NCBI RefSeq assembly: GCF_000308855.1
Contig: NZ_BAGM01000092.1
Span: 1 to 64,000 of the forward strand
Length of the DNA stretch: 64,000 nt
Reading direction: 5' to 3'
DNA from: Nocardia veterana NBRC 100344
GTDB lineage: Bacteria > Actinomycetota > Actinomycetes > Mycobacteriales > Mycobacteriaceae
The stretch's first letter is position 1. Each line of letters starts with the position of its first letter. The notes beneath the pieces were generated by a model. It had not been told where the DNA came from and made no database searches. It saw only the letters and a list, made by a program, of their open reading frames with translations. Positions 34,227 to 45,167 of this stretch are shown here, one piece after another. The position numbers and the translations under genes are program-made.

Positions 34227-35390
34227 TCAGTTCGCCCGCACCCGGTCCAGGACGCGATGGCAGACCTCGACCGGATCCTCGACCTCGGCGGCGGACGCCG
34301 CGGCCGCCGCGGCGCGTTGCCGATAGGAATCATCGCTCAGCACGGTGCGCACCGCGGCCCGCAGCGCTTCGATGGTGAACGGCCGGACCAATATCGAACT
34401 CCCCTGCCGCACAGCGCGATTCGCGAGCTCCCACTGATCGCCGCCACCGGGTACGGTCACGATCGGGACCCCCGCCAGCAGGGTTTTGGCCAGCAGTCCG
34501 TGCCCACCCCCGCCGACGACCACCGCGGCATGGCGGAGCAGGTCGTCCTGGCGACCCAGCCCCGCGGTCGCCCACGGCGGCAGATCCGACGGTGGGGTGT
34601 CGAGCATGGAGATCGCCACGCGCACGTCGCTGTCGGCGAGGGCCGCGAGCGCGCCGGAGGCGAGATCGCCGACCCCCGTCTGCGCCGTCGAGGGGGCGAC
34701 CATCACCAGCGGGCGATCGCCCGGCGGCAGCGGCAATGTGCGCGTCGTCGGCTCCCACAGCAACGGCCCGACGATATGCGCGTGGTCGGGCCAGTCGGGC
34801 CGATCCACCTCCAGGGCGGGCAAGGTGGCGATCAGCCGGGCGTCCGGTCCCGGATCGGCCTCGGGCAGCCCCACACTCGCCCGCGCCACCGCGCGCTGCC
34901 GTTCCCCGCGAGTGATCGCTCGGGCGGTCAGGCCGCGCAGCACGGTGTCGCGCATCCGGCCCCGCAGCCCTTCCCCCGGAGCCAGCCCACTTCCGATGGG
35001 CGGCAACGCCTTCGACGGCAGATACAGCGGATGCGGCGACAACTCGACCCACGGCACTCCCAGCCGCTCGGCCGCCATCCCACCGCCGGCGGTCAGCACA
35101 TCCGACACCACCAGCTCCGGCAGCATCGCGCTGAGGTCGGGCAGAATTTCGGACGAAATATGGGCGGCCCGTTCGTGAATGCGCGCACCCGCGTCCCGGT
35201 CGTCGTCCTGCGGCCGGGGCGCCAGGCCCTTCAACCGCCGCACCGCGATACCCGCCGCGCGGGCGGCCTCGAACCAGCGTGGACTGGTGAACAACACCGG
35301 ATCATCGCCCGCCCGGAGGAACCGCAGGCACAACGCGATCGCCGGAAACGCATGACCCGGATCCGGCCCCGCGACGACAGCCACTCGCAT
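34227..35390 (-). CDS. GT1-family glycosyltransferase (Rv2739c-like)
   Basis: The 387-residue protein has the GT-B layout: N-terminal 'RVAVVAGPDPGHAFPAIALCLRFLRAGDDPVLFT' and a C-terminal UDPGT-like domain with 'VMVAPSTAQTG', 'DDLLRHAAVVVGGGGHGLLAKTLLAGVPIVTVPGGGDQWELANRAVRQGSSI', which binds the nucleotide-sugar. Related enzymes glycosylate lipids or natural products. It matches Rv2739c, next to the DUF3046 gene. ATG 35390 is used; ATG 35402 is 4 codons upstream and possible. The 104-bp gap to the PIG-L gene contains nothing recognisable. Confidence 0.88.
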   Translation of the reverse strand: MRVAVVAGPDPGHAFPAIALCLRFLRAGDDPVLFTSPRWFEAARAAGIAVRRLKGLAPRPQDDDRDAGARIHERAAHISSEILPDLSAMLPELVVSDVLTAGGGMAAERLGVPWVELSPHPLYLPSKALPPIGSGLAPGEGLRGRMRDTVLRGLTARAITRGERQRAVARASVGLPEADPGPDARLIATLPALEVDRPDWPDHAHIVGPLLWEPTTRTLPLPPGDRPLVMVAPSTAQTGVGDLASGALAALADSDVRVAISMLDTPPSDLPPWATAGLGRQDDLLRHAAVVVGGGGHGLLAKTLLAGVPIVTVPGGGDQWELANRAVRQGSSILVRPFTIEALRAAVRTVLSDDSYRQRAAAAAASAAEVEDPVEVCHRVLDRVRAN

Positions 35391-35494
35391 GCGCCCCACC
35401 ATGCCATACCCGGTACCGAGCGGATGCCGGGCGGGCGGAGCTACCCGAGCGTCATGAATCCGGCAGTCGGCGTTCGTGTCCGCGCACAGCTTCG

Positions 35495-36214
35495 TCAGTC
35501 CGCGAAGTGATACAGCTCGAACCCCACCGCGCGCTCGGCGGGGAACCCGGCATGCGGGCCGGTCGCGCGGTCGACGATGGCCCGGGCCTGTTCCGGTACC
35601 GGGACGTCGCTCAACGCGCTCAGATAGCGATGGTGCTGGACCAGGGAATCCACCGCGGCCCGCACGGTATCGGTCACGTCGACCGCATGCGTGACCACGG
35701 GGCCCACCACCGCCGCCCAGCGCGGAGTCCAGACCGGTAGCTCGGCCAGCTCGGGAAAGATCCACTCGTTACCGGCGTCGGAGATCGCATCCAGCGCACA
35801 GCGGCCGACCGCGCGGTGGTCGGCGCTGTTGGCATACCCCGGAGCCCAGGTGTCACCGAAATTGAACAGCACCACCATCTCGGGCCGGTGCCGGCGAATC
35901 GCGGCCGCGAGATCGCGGCGCAAACCCAGGCCGCCCTCGATCCGACCGTCCGGATAGCCGAGAAACTCCACCTGTTCGACACCGACGGCCCGGGCCGACG
36001 CGATCTCCTCCTGTTCCCGCAGCGGCCCGCATTCGGCCGGTGGCAGCCCGGCGATCCCGGCCTCGCCTCGCGTGGCCAGCAGGTACCGAATGTCCTTGCC
36101 CTGCCCGGTCCATCGGGCCACCGCGGCCGCGGCGCCGTACTCGATATCGTCGGGATGCGCGACGATCACCAGTCCGCGCTGCCAATTCTCGGGAACATGA
36201 TCCATGGCGATCAT
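35495..36214 (-). CDS. PIG-L family (LmbE-like) deacetylase
   Basis: The 239-residue protein carries the zinc motif 'VIVAHPDDIEYGAAAAVARW' (AHPDD) and the second metal-site His in 'NSADHRAVGRCALDAI'. Other conserved segments are 'LLATRGEAGI' and 'LREQEEIASARAVGVEQVEFLGYPDG'. Family members include MshB and Mca of mycothiol metabolism and GlcNAc-PI deacetylases; length and position do not decide among them. Start is ATG 36214 or 36205. Confidence 0.88.
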   Translation of the reverse strand: MIAMDHVPENWQRGLVIVAHPDDIEYGAAAAVARWTGQGKDIRYLLATRGEAGIAGLPPAECGPLREQEEIASARAVGVEQVEFLGYPDGRIEGGLGLRRDLAAAIRRHRPEMVVLFNFGDTWAPGYANSADHRAVGRCALDAISDAGNEWIFPELAELPVWTPRWAAVVGPVVTHAVDVTDTVRAAVDSLVQHHRYLSALSDVPVPEQARAIVDRATGPHAGFPAERAVGFELYHFAD

Positions 36215-36227
36215 TGTCGCCGAATGC

Positions 36228-36263
36228 GAACGGGCCGCCCGGCATCCACCGAGCGGCCCGTTC
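36228..36263. terminator. Strong hairpin after the 57-residue membrane protein gene
   Basis: GAACGGGCCGC (36228-36238) pairs perfectly with GCGGCCCGTTC (36253-36263): 11-bp stem, 14-nt loop. It begins 12 nt beyond the stop of the gene at 36276-36449 on the minus strand and overlaps the region upstream of the PIG-L start (36214), so it probably ends the psp operon. Confidence 0.75.
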
Positions 36264-36275
36264 CGGAAATCCGCA

Positions 36276-36449
36276 CTACAGTTTGGTGACCGTCGATTTG
36301 TTCGAACCCGAGACGGCCTTGTACAGCAGGTACAGGCCGAAGACCACGACGCTGATCATCAGGATCGGGAACAACGCCTTGACCAGCGCGCCGATGACGA
36401 TCAGCGCCAGCCACACGAGCGCGACGACGCCCAGAATCTTCCAGAACAT
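36276..36449 (-). CDS. Small integral membrane protein (57 residues), probable end of psp operon
   Basis: The product is 'MFWKILGVVALVWLALIVIG' then 'ALVKALFPILMISVVVFGLYLLYK' and a short basic tail; two close hydrophobic helices. GGGAGG stands 7 nt before ATG 36449, which makes it a better start than ATG 36455 (0 nt spacing). It follows pspM by 144 nt on the same strand and is followed by a strong hairpin, so it may belong to the clgR-pspA-pspM unit. It resembles small PspC/PspG-like membrane proteins only in size and topology. Confidence 0.7.
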   Translation of the reverse strand: MFWKILGVVALVWLALIVIGALVKALFPILMISVVVFGLYLLYKAVSGSNKSTVTKL

Positions 36450-36593
36450 GTCCATTCCTCCCGAAGGTTTCCGAACCGCCGTCATCGCGATCCGACTCCT
36501 CCATACTGTCAACTCGGCATCGGAAAATCACCAGGTCACAGCCGATATCCGGGAAATATCAGGGTGAACCCCGAGAGGGCTCGTCCGTGGGTG

Positions 36594-37712
36594 CTACCGC
36601 CGGTCGGCCAGTTCGGTGAGTGCCTGCGCCCAGCCGTCGAGGCGGTCGGCGGCCTCCCGGAGGGTGACCATCGCCCAGCCAAACGCATCCGCCGGACCGT
36701 CACCCGGCCCCACGGCGAGAACCTGTCCGGCCGCGGCGAGCAGCTGCTCGTATTCGGCCACGCCCGCGTCCAGGCGAGCGACCATCGCCCGCACCTGCTC
36801 CGCCAGGCCCGCCCCCGCACCGGAGGTCGCGACCACCTCGAGCGTCTTCTCCATCGCCGCGATATCGCCGGCGAGGGCGTGCAACGCCGCCGCGCCGGAT
36901 TCCGCGGTCGCCACCGTATCGGCGAGGTCGTCGACGGGTACCCGGCCGCCGGCCGCGATCCGCCGGCCGAGTTCGTGAAATGCCCGCTCCGCGCGGACCA
37001 GCCGCGCGATCGGCGCGCGGGCCGCCGATTGCACCGAAGGCAACCGGCGGGGAACGAATGCGGCGGGCGGCAGGGGATGCCGGCGCAGTTCCAGATATCG
37101 GCGGGTGCTCAACGCCGCGCCGGTCACCAGCGCCGCGGCACCACCGCCGACCACGACCACCGCCCACACGGGGGCCGAAATCGCCACCAGCCCAGCCGTT
37201 CCCAGGGCTGTGACACCGGACGCGGCGCTCCAGCGAAGGCTCCGGCGCCGGACCCGGCGTCGACGGCGTAGCTCCCGCTCCCGCGGATCGGCCCACTTCC
37301 GCACCGCGTGCAACGCGTATTCGCCGGCGTCGCGCAGCGTCCCCGGCACCCGCCGGGCGCGCTCGAGGCGCTCCTGCTCGCGCACGTCAGCATGCTTGCG
37401 GCGCTGCGAGAACCGGCTGACCTCGGCTCGCGCCGATGTTCTCGCGGTCGCCGATCGGGAGATGTCCGGAGCGGAATCCGCGGCAGCGGAATCACCCTGC
37501 GGCGCAAGGGTTTCGGCGATCGACCGCCGGGCTGTGGCCTGATCGGCGAACCCGGCCCGGTCGATGTACGAGGAATTCGACAGTGGCGTCCGCGCCGCAT
37601 CGGCCGAGGGTACGGCGGAGGCGGGCGGCGCGGACGCATCGATCCGGGTCGACCGGGACCACGGCCGGGCGCGGGAGGTCGCGGGCTCGTTCCGCGCCCG
37701 CGTTCGCCCCAT
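36594..37712 (-). CDS. pspM: Phage-shock envelope-stress protein PspM (Rv2743c-like)
   Basis: The 372-residue protein has a charged cytoplasmic N-terminus (1-160), two adjacent membrane helices ('AASGVTALGTAGLVAISAPVWAVVVVGGGAAALVTGAALS', about 163-205) and a C-terminal helical domain. This layout and its place directly after pspA match PspM of mycobacteria, which holds PspA at the membrane. The start overlaps nothing and lies 31 nt after pspA. The mycobacterial PspN (Rv2742c) counterpart is absent. Confidence 0.88.
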   Translation of the reverse strand: MGRTRARNEPATSRARPWSRSTRIDASAPPASAVPSADAARTPLSNSSYIDRAGFADQATARRSIAETLAPQGDSAAADSAPDISRSATARTSARAEVSRFSQRRKHADVREQERLERARRVPGTLRDAGEYALHAVRKWADPRERELRRRRRVRRRSLRWSAASGVTALGTAGLVAISAPVWAVVVVGGGAAALVTGAALSTRRYLELRRHPLPPAAFVPRRLPSVQSAARAPIARLVRAERAFHELGRRIAAGGRVPVDDLADTVATAESGAAALHALAGDIAAMEKTLEVVATSGAGAGLAEQVRAMVARLDAGVAEYEQLLAAAGQVLAVGPGDGPADAFGWAMVTLREAADRLDGWAQALTELADRR

Positions 37713-37743
37713 CAGCTCAGCCTTCCGATCGACCAGTGCGCAG

Positions 37744-38553
37744 TTACTGCTGCGCGGCCTGGCCCTTGTTCACCTGCGGCTGAGCCGGGTTCGCGATGGC
37801 CTGGCCGGAGTCACCGGACGGCAGGGCATCGCCACGCATAGAGGCGCGAATCTGCTCCAGACGGTTGTGGCCGGCCATCTGCACGCTGGCCTGCTGCACC
37901 TCCATCATGCGTCCCTGCACGGTGTTCTGAGCGAGTTCGGCGGCGCCCAGCGCGTTGGCATAGCGACGCTCGATCTTCTCGCGCACCGCGTCCAGGCTGG
38001 GGGTGCTGCCGGGAGCGGACAGGGTGGAGTCCATCTGCTGCAGCGAGGCCGACACCTGCTCCTGCATCTTGGCCTGTTCGAGCTGGCTGAGCAGCTTGGT
38101 GCGTTCGGCCACCTTCTGCTGCAGCAGCATGGCGTTCTGCTCGACCGCCTTCTTGGCCTGGGCGGCGGCCTGCAGCGACTGATCGTGCAGCACCTTCAGG
38201 TCCTCGACCGACTGTTCGGCGGTCACCAGCTGCGCCGCGAACGCCTCGGCCGCGTTGGTGTACTGGATCGCCTTCTCGGTGTCGCCCGCGGCGGTGGCCT
38301 GGTCGGCCAGCTGAACCGCCTGGCGCGCGTTGGCGTTGAGCTTCTCGACCTCGTCGAGCTGCCGGTTGAGCTTCATCTCGAGCTGGCGCTGGTTACCGAT
38401 CACCGACGCCGCCTGCTGCGACAGGGCCTGGTGTTGACGCTGGGCTTCCTCGATAGCCTGCTGAATCTGTACCTTCGGATCCGCATGCTCCTCGATCTTG
38501 GAATCGAAGAGGGCCATCAGGTACTTCCAGGCCTTCACGAACGGATTAGCCAT
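37744..38553 (-). CDS. pspA: PspA/IM30 family protein (35-kDa antigen)
   Basis: The 269-residue protein is almost entirely alpha-helical coiled coil: '[60 protein letters not shown]' begins the PspA domain. PspA oligomerises on the membrane under envelope stress and in mycobacteria binds ClgR to feed back on transcription. The C-terminus ends '[12 protein letters not shown]'. GGAGG precedes the ATG by 11 nt. The 218-bp gap to clgR holds a hairpin and may hold a second promoter. Confidence 0.95.
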   Translation of the reverse strand: MANPFVKAWKYLMALFDSKIEEHADPKVQIQQAIEEAQRQHQALSQQAASVIGNQRQLEMKLNRQLDEVEKLNANARQAVQLADQATAAGDTEKAIQYTNAAEAFAAQLVTAEQSVEDLKVLHDQSLQAAAQAKKAVEQNAMLLQQKVAERTKLLSQLEQAKMQEQVSASLQQMDSTLSAPGSTPSLDAVREKIERRYANALGAAELAQNTVQGRMMEVQQASVQMAGHNRLEQIRASMRGDALPSGDSGQAIANPAQPQVNKGQAAQQ

Positions 38554-38579
38554 CGATTGATCCCGCCTCCATCTGACTG

Positions 38580-38599
38580 CGCCGCGCCGCAGCGCGGCG
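38580..38599. other. GC-rich hairpin in the clgR-pspA gap
   Basis: CGCCGCGC (38580-38587) and GCGCGGCG (38592-38599) form a perfect 8-bp stem with loop CGCA, 27 nt before the pspA start. A second smaller hairpin (GCACCG-TTG-CGGTGC, 38726-38740) follows clgR. These may attenuate read-through or affect pspA translation; function unproven. The rest of the 218-bp gap shows no gene. Confidence 0.45.
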
Positions 38600-38771
38600 G
38601 TGGTGCGCGACCGTCACGCACCCCGTGTCCCTATCCTCCATCGCGCGGTGTCGGACTGCCGAACCACCCGTAACCGACGCTTACAGAGAATCTATCCGTT
38701 TCCGCTCCGTCGTACAGCCTTGCCGGCACCGTTGCGGTGCGGGTAACTCACGAGCGCCGACGCGCGGGGAT

Positions 38772-39161
38772 TCACTTCGCCTGTACCAACACCAGTTTCT
38801 CGGCTTTCGGGGCCGGAATCACGATCCGGGTGTCCCCGGCGATACCGGCACGGGCCGCCACACCGGTGGCCGCCGCCTCCGCCCCGGTCTCGACCGGAGC
38901 CGGTTCGCTCACGCGGGGCGCGGGAGCGTCGGCATCCGCCATGGTGGCGCTCACATCGACCAGAACCTGCGACAAGGGCACATCCAGTGCCTGGCAGATG
39001 GCGGCCAGGAGCTCACTCGAGGCTTCCTTGCGTCCGCGTTCGACCTCGGACAGATAGCCGAGGCTCACGCGTGCCGACGTCGACACCTCACGTAGGGTCC
39101 GGCTCTGGGCGATCCGAGCGCGCCGCAGACTCTCGCCGATGGCCTCTCGAAGCAGCGTCAT
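38772..39161 (-). CDS. clgR: Transcriptional regulator ClgR
   Basis: The 129-residue protein has an XRE-type HTH '[58 protein letters not shown]' (7-64), essentially diagnostic for ClgR, and a C-terminal tail ending 'LVLVQAK'. ClgR activates clp proteases and the psp operon in Corynebacterium and Mycobacterium. ATG 39161 has AGGAGA 7 nt upstream. It is followed by pspA and pspM as in M. tuberculosis (Rv2745c-Rv2743c). A SigE-type promoter lies at 39240-39267. Confidence 0.95.
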   Translation of the reverse strand: MTLLREAIGESLRRARIAQSRTLREVSTSARVSLGYLSEVERGRKEASSELLAAICQALDVPLSQVLVDVSATMADADAPAPRVSEPAPVETGAEAAATGVAARAGIAGDTRIVIPAPKAEKLVLVQAK

Positions 39162-39239
39162 CTCGTTCTCCTCACGTTTCGCCTCACCGGGCCGAGCGCG
39201 ACCGCCGTCGAGCGTGACGCACCCTCCGTCTACTGTGCC

Positions 39240-39267
39240 AACGTCGCATGCCACCCCGTTGGTTCCC
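39240..39267 (-). promoter_or_regulatory. SigE-type ECF promoter of clgR
   Basis: On the minus strand GGGAACC (39267-39261) and CGTT (39243-39240) are separated by 17 bp, matching the ECF SigE/SigH pattern GGAAC-N15-18-CGTT. The predicted start is about 70 nt before the clgR ATG. clgR is a known SigE target in M. tuberculosis. Confidence 0.65.
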
Positions 39268-39280
39268 GCCCACGGGAACC
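39261..39280. terminator. Hairpin after cinA, overlapping the clgR -35
   Basis: GGTTCCCG (39261-39268) and CGGGAACC (39273-39280) form a perfect 8-bp stem around CCCA, 27 nt past the cinA stop. The left arm contains the complement of the clgR -35, so one sequence ends the pgsA-cinA transcript and starts the next one. Confidence 0.65.
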
Positions 39281-39306
39281 GATCGGCGCCGGGCGCGCAG
39301 TCTCCG

Positions 39307-39855
39307 TCAGCCCGTTGCGGTCCGCTCGCCGTCGTCGACTCGGCGCAGCAGTTCGATGATCGCCGTGCGGACCGCGCTCATCCTGATCGTCCATCGGTCT
39401 CCGGCCAGGTGCAAGCGCATCACTTCGGTGCCGCCGGGTCCGCTCAGCCCGAGAAAAACCGTCCCGACCGGGCATTCTCCCTGCGGATCCGGACCCGCGA
39501 CCCCGGTCAGCCCGATTCCCCAGTCGGCGGCACAGGTCGTGCGCGCGCCGACGGCGAGCTGTTCGGCGGTGCCGGCGGCGACCGGGCCGTCGGCGGCGAG
39601 GGTGTCTTCGCTCACCCCGGCGAGCCGATGTTTGAGATCGGTGGCGTAGACCACCAGGCCACCGCGCAGTACCAGACTGGCGCCCGGCACCCCCGCGAGG
39701 GTGGCCGCGAGCAGGCCGGCGGTCAGCGATTCGGCGGTCGCCACGGTCTGACCCCGGCGAGTCAGCATGCCCACGAGGTCCACTGCTTCGGGCGCGCTCG
39801 ACAGCGGGTCTGCGGTCGCCGCGGCGCCGGTCCGGTCCGGGGGCATGCGGCTCAC
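39307..39855 (-). CDS. cinA: CinA-family C-terminal domain protein (NMN amidohydrolase)
   Basis: The 182-residue protein is a stand-alone CinA C-terminal domain: '[55 protein letters not shown]' and '[25 protein letters not shown]'. The TAESLTAG serine is the catalytic residue that deamidates nicotinamide mononucleotide. GTG 39855 overlaps the pgsA stop by 4 nt (GTGA); ATG 39846 is the alternative. A pgsA-cinA pair is common in bacteria, though in M. tuberculosis cinA is elsewhere. Confidence 0.9.
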   Translation of the reverse strand: MSRMPPDRTGAAATADPLSSAPEAVDLVGMLTRRGQTVATAESLTAGLLAATLAGVPGASLVLRGGLVVYATDLKHRLAGVSEDTLAADGPVAAGTAEQLAVGARTTCAADWGIGLTGVAGPDPQGECPVGTVFLGLSGPGGTEVMRLHLAGDRWTIRMSAVRTAIIELLRRVDDGERTATG

Positions 39856-40514
39856 CGTCGCTCGACCGGGCGGGCCCACAACCGGGCCGCTTGCACCACG
39901 TAGTCCAAGCCCGTGACCACGGTCAGCGCGACGGCGACGTACATCAGCGCCATTCCCACGCTCGCCCACGCACCGGCCAGCGGTAACAGCAATACCCCGA
40001 TCGCCACCGACTGCACCAGCGTCTTCGCCTTGCCACCCCGTCCGGCGGGGATCACCCCGCGCCGCACCACGGCCAGTCGCAGCAGGGTCACACCGATCTC
40101 CCGGGCACAGATCACGACGGTGATCCACCACGGCAGATCGCCGAGGGCCGACAGCCCGATCAGCGCGGCGCCGATCAACGCCTTGTCGGCGATCGGATCG
40201 GCCAACTTGCCGAAGTCGGTGACGAGACCGTACTTGCGCGCCACCTGACCGTCGATCCGGTCGGTGATGGCGGCGAGGCCGAACAACGCGGCCGCCGCGA
40301 TCCGCCATCCGGTGTCGTGCCCGCCGCCGGCGAACAGCGCCAGCAGAAAGATCGGCACGATCACGATGCGCAGGACCGTCAGGATGTTGGCGATGTTCAT
40401 CAGCGGCACCGCCGACGGCTCGACCGTCCGCTTCGCTTGCGGCGGAACGAGATTCGCCCGAGCTCTGCCCGCCTCGGCCCAGGACCGATCCATATCGTCG
40501 CTCTGCACGCTCAC
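39852..40514 (-). CDS. pgsA: CDP-alcohol phosphatidyltransferase PgsA (PgsA3-like)
   Basis: The membrane enzyme makes phosphatidylglycerophosphate from CDP-diacylglycerol and glycerol-3-phosphate. The CDP-OH-P motif 'DGQVARKYGLVTDFGKLADPIAD' (DG-x2-AR-x8-G-x3-D-x3-D) is complete, with five or six membrane helices starting at 'MNIANILTVLRIVIVPIFLL'. The start is uncertain: GTG 40514 gives 220 residues, ATG 40493 and ATG 40400 are possible. It precedes cinA with overlapping codons and is divergent from argA. Confidence 0.9.
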   Translation of the reverse strand: MSVQSDDMDRSWAEAGRARANLVPPQAKRTVEPSAVPLMNIANILTVLRIVIVPIFLLALFAGGGHDTGWRIAAAALFGLAAITDRIDGQVARKYGLVTDFGKLADPIADKALIGAALIGLSALGDLPWWITVVICAREIGVTLLRLAVVRRGVIPAGRGGKAKTLVQSVAIGVLLLPLAGAWASVGMALMYVAVALTVVTGLDYVVQAARLWARPVERR

Positions 40515-40620
40515 CGGCACCCCCGGCCGGAATGCGCGCAACCGCAGCCCCCGGCAGGTCGGGGCGGGCGGGCAGACGAGATGTGCGGCACTCCACCAGA
40601 CTATCGGTTGGGGAGCCGAC

Positions 40621-40626
40621 TACTGT
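40621..40626 (+). promoter_or_regulatory. Possible -10 element for a leaderless argA transcript
   Basis: TACTGT ends 7 nt before the argA ATG at 40634, and no ribosome-binding site is seen. This fits a leaderless mRNA; a clear -35 was not found. Confidence 0.35.
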
Positions 40627-40633
40627 GCACCCC

Positions 40634-41176
40634 ATGACGACGCGGGCATCCCAGAGTGATTCGATCGGCGGCACCGGCCCCGGCACCGTGCTCGTCCGCC
40701 GCGCCCGCACGTCCGACGTGCCCGCCATCAAAAGCCTCGTCGACGTCTACGCCGGCCGCATTCTGCTGGAGAAGAACCTGGTCACGCTCTACGAGTCGGT
40801 CCAGGAGTTCTGGGTGGCCGAACTCGACGGCCGCCTGGTCGGATGTGGCGCACTCCACGTGCTGTGGGCCGACCTCGGCGAGGTGCGCACGGTAGCCGTC
40901 CACCCCGATGTCAAGGGCCGCGGGGTCGGCCGGATGATCGTGGACAAACTGATCGCCACCGCCCGCGAGTTGCAGCTGCAACGGCTGTTCGTTCTCACCT
41001 TCGAGGTGGAGTTCTTCTCCCGGCACGGCTTCACCGAAATCGACGGCACTCCGGTCACCGCCGAGGTGTTCGCGGAGATGTGCCGCTCCTACGACACCGG
41101 CGTGGCCGAATTCCTCGACCTCAGCTACGTCAAGCCGAACACCCTCGGCAATACTCGAATGCTGTTGACCCTCTGA
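40634..41176 (+). CDS. argA: Amino-acid N-acetyltransferase (short ArgA, Rv2747-like)
   Basis: The 180-residue GNAT enzyme acetylates glutamate as the first step of arginine synthesis. Features: 'VLVRRARTSDVPAIKSLVDVYAGRILLEKNLVTLYESVQEFWVAELDGRLVGCGALHVLWADLGEVRTVAVHPDVKGRGVGRMIVDKL' with the acetyl-CoA loop 'GRGVGRM', and 'FEVEFFSRHGFTEI'. It lacks the kinase-like domain of E. coli ArgA, as does Rv2747. It is divergent from pgsA; ATG 40634 is the only start near the family N-terminus. Confidence 0.92.
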   Translation: MTTRASQSDSIGGTGPGTVLVRRARTSDVPAIKSLVDVYAGRILLEKNLVTLYESVQEFWVAELDGRLVGCGALHVLWADLGEVRTVAVHPDVKGRGVGRMIVDKLIATARELQLQRLFVLTFEVEFFSRHGFTEIDGTPVTAEVFAEMCRSYDTGVAEFLDLSYVKPNTLGNTRMLLTL

Positions 41177-41194
41177 ACGTCTTCGGGAGTCCCC

Positions 41195-41494
41195 GTGCCG
41201 ATCTTCGCCGTCCACTACACCTACTCCGAGGCCACCGCCGCCAAGCGCGACGAGCATCGGCCGCGCCACCGGGCATGGCTGTCGGATCTGGTGGATCAGG
41301 GTGTGGTACTCACGACCGGTCCCTACGCCGACGGCTCCGGCGCGCTGCTGCTGTTCCGGGCCGAGGACGCTGCGGCGATGGAGCGGTTGCTCGCCGACGA
41401 TCCGTTCGCGCGGGAGAAGTTGATCGATGCCGTGCGGTTCGTGGAGTGGACACCGGTGATGGGGGCGTTCACGGATCAGGCGGCGACGGCCTGA
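41195..41494 (+). CDS. YciI-like protein
   Basis: The 99-residue protein matches the YCII domain: 'FAVHYTYSEATAAKRDEHRPRHRAWLSDLVDQGVVLTTGPYADGSGALLLFRAEDAAAMERLLADDPFAREKLIDAVRFVEWTPVMG'. It keeps the paired His-Asp (R..H..W) typical of the ferredoxin-like fold. The enzymatic role is unknown. GTG 41195 follows argA by 18 nt, so it is probably co-transcribed. Confidence 0.9.
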   Translation: MPIFAVHYTYSEATAAKRDEHRPRHRAWLSDLVDQGVVLTTGPYADGSGALLLFRAEDAAAMERLLADDPFAREKLIDAVRFVEWTPVMGAFTDQAATA

Positions 41495-41556
41495 CGGTGG
41501 CGCCGGGCGCGGTACGATGCACCGCATAGTCAACCAGTTGCATATGCGAGGTGGCG

Positions 41557-41973
41557 ATGCAGGCATTCCGACAGGCCGTGGAAGCACGCGATATGGCGGC
41601 GATCGAGGCGCTGCTCGCCGAGAACGTGGTGTTCACCAGTCCGGTGGCGTTCAAGCCCTATCCCGGCCGGGCGATCACCGCGGCCATTCTGCGCGGCGTG
41701 ATGCGGGTGTTCGAGGATTTCCGCTATGTCCGGGAGATCACCGACGCCGGCGGCCGGGATTCGGCGCTGCTGTTCGAGGCGACGGTCGACGGTAAGCAGG
41801 TCAACGGGTGCGACTTCCTGCACGTCGACGAGAACGGCCTGATCGACGATCTGAAGGTGATGGTCCGACCCCTTTCGGCGGCGACGGCACTGGCCACCGC
41901 GATGGGTGCCCAGTTCGACCGGATCCAGCGCGAGGCCGCCGAGCAGATCGGCCGCGAGCGCGCGGCCGGTTAG
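41557..41973 (+). CDS. SnoaL/NTF2-like protein
   Basis: The 138-residue protein is an NTF2-fold member: 'FRQAVEARDMAAIEALLAENVVFTSPVAFKPYPGRAITAAILRGVMRVFEDFRYVREI' and 'ALLFEATVDGKQVNGCDFLHVDENGLIDDLKVMVRPL'. It has a helical tail after residue 110. ATG 41557 follows GAGG by 5 nt and is preferred over GTG 41551. It is 4 nt upstream of the next gene. Ligand or reaction unknown. Confidence 0.85.
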   Translation: MQAFRQAVEARDMAAIEALLAENVVFTSPVAFKPYPGRAITAAILRGVMRVFEDFRYVREITDAGGRDSALLFEATVDGKQVNGCDFLHVDENGLIDDLKVMVRPLSAATALATAMGAQFDRIQREAAEQIGRERAAG

Positions 41974-41977
41974 CCCG

Positions 41978-42406
41978 ATGCCGCGCTGGGATTCCGGCAC
42001 CGCGCTCGCGCGGCTGCGCGCGGCCCGGGTGGCCCACCTGGCCACGGCCGACGCCACCGGCCAGCCGCATCTGGTGCCGGTGACCTTCGCCCTGTCACCG
42101 GACGATCGGATCCTCGTCGTCGCGATCGACCAGAAGCCGAAATCCGGTACCGATCTGCGCCGCCTGCGCAATATCGCCGCCAATCCGCGCGTCTCGGTGC
42201 TCGCCGACCATTACGACGAGGACTGGACGCGGCTGTGGTGGGTCCGCGTCGACGGCACCGCCACCGTCCACACCGAGGCTGCCGAGCGGGCGCCCGCACT
42301 GACCTGGCTGCTCGCGAAATACCCTCAGTACGAACATGATTCACCGCAGGGACCGATCATCGCGATCGCGGTGCGAACCGTCACCGGCTGGGCCTATACA
42401 GCCTGA
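41978..42406 (+). CDS. PPOX-class F420-dependent oxidoreductase, TIGR03668-like
   Basis: The 142-residue split-barrel flavin/F420 protein opens with 'ALARLRAARVAHLATADATGQPHLVPVTFALSPDDRILVVAIDQKPKSGTDLRRLRNIAANPRVSVLADHYDEDWTRLWWVRVDGTATV', the usual text of Rv0121c-type proteins. It probably binds F420. It starts 4 nt after the preceding gene, in a short run from argA. It ends convergent with ftsK. Confidence 0.88.
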   Translation: MPRWDSGTALARLRAARVAHLATADATGQPHLVPVTFALSPDDRILVVAIDQKPKSGTDLRRLRNIAANPRVSVLADHYDEDWTRLWWVRVDGTATVHTEAAERAPALTWLLAKYPQYEHDSPQGPIIAIAVRTVTGWAYTA

Positions 42407-42409
42407 GAG

Positions 42410-42423
42410 CGGGGCTCGCCCCG
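42410..42423. terminator. Short hairpin between F420 gene and ftsK
   Basis: CGGGG (42410-42414) and CCCCG (42419-42423) pair around CTCG, with GAG and CTC just outside adding stem after one bulge. It separates two convergent genes. Confidence 0.5.
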
Positions 42424-42432
42424 GCTCGGGCC

Positions 42433-45027
<2,595 letters not shown>

Positions 45028-45128
45028 GACCTCAGGCTAGCCGCAACAGCCCCATCGGGACCATCCGCAACACCCATCCCACCGACATCATTGCCGACCT
45101 CACAGCGCCGTCAACGGCCGGATCCGCC

Positions 45129-45143
45129 CGGCGCCGGGCGCCG
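45129..45143. terminator. Small hairpin after the TIGR03085 gene
   Basis: CGGCGC (45129-45134) and GCGCCG (45138-45143) with loop CGG, 24 nt past the stop at 45168 on the minus strand. The rest of the 140-bp gap to ftsK shows nothing recognisable. Confidence 0.4.
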
Positions 45144-45167
45144 TCGACAGCGGAAACGAAGGCGGAA

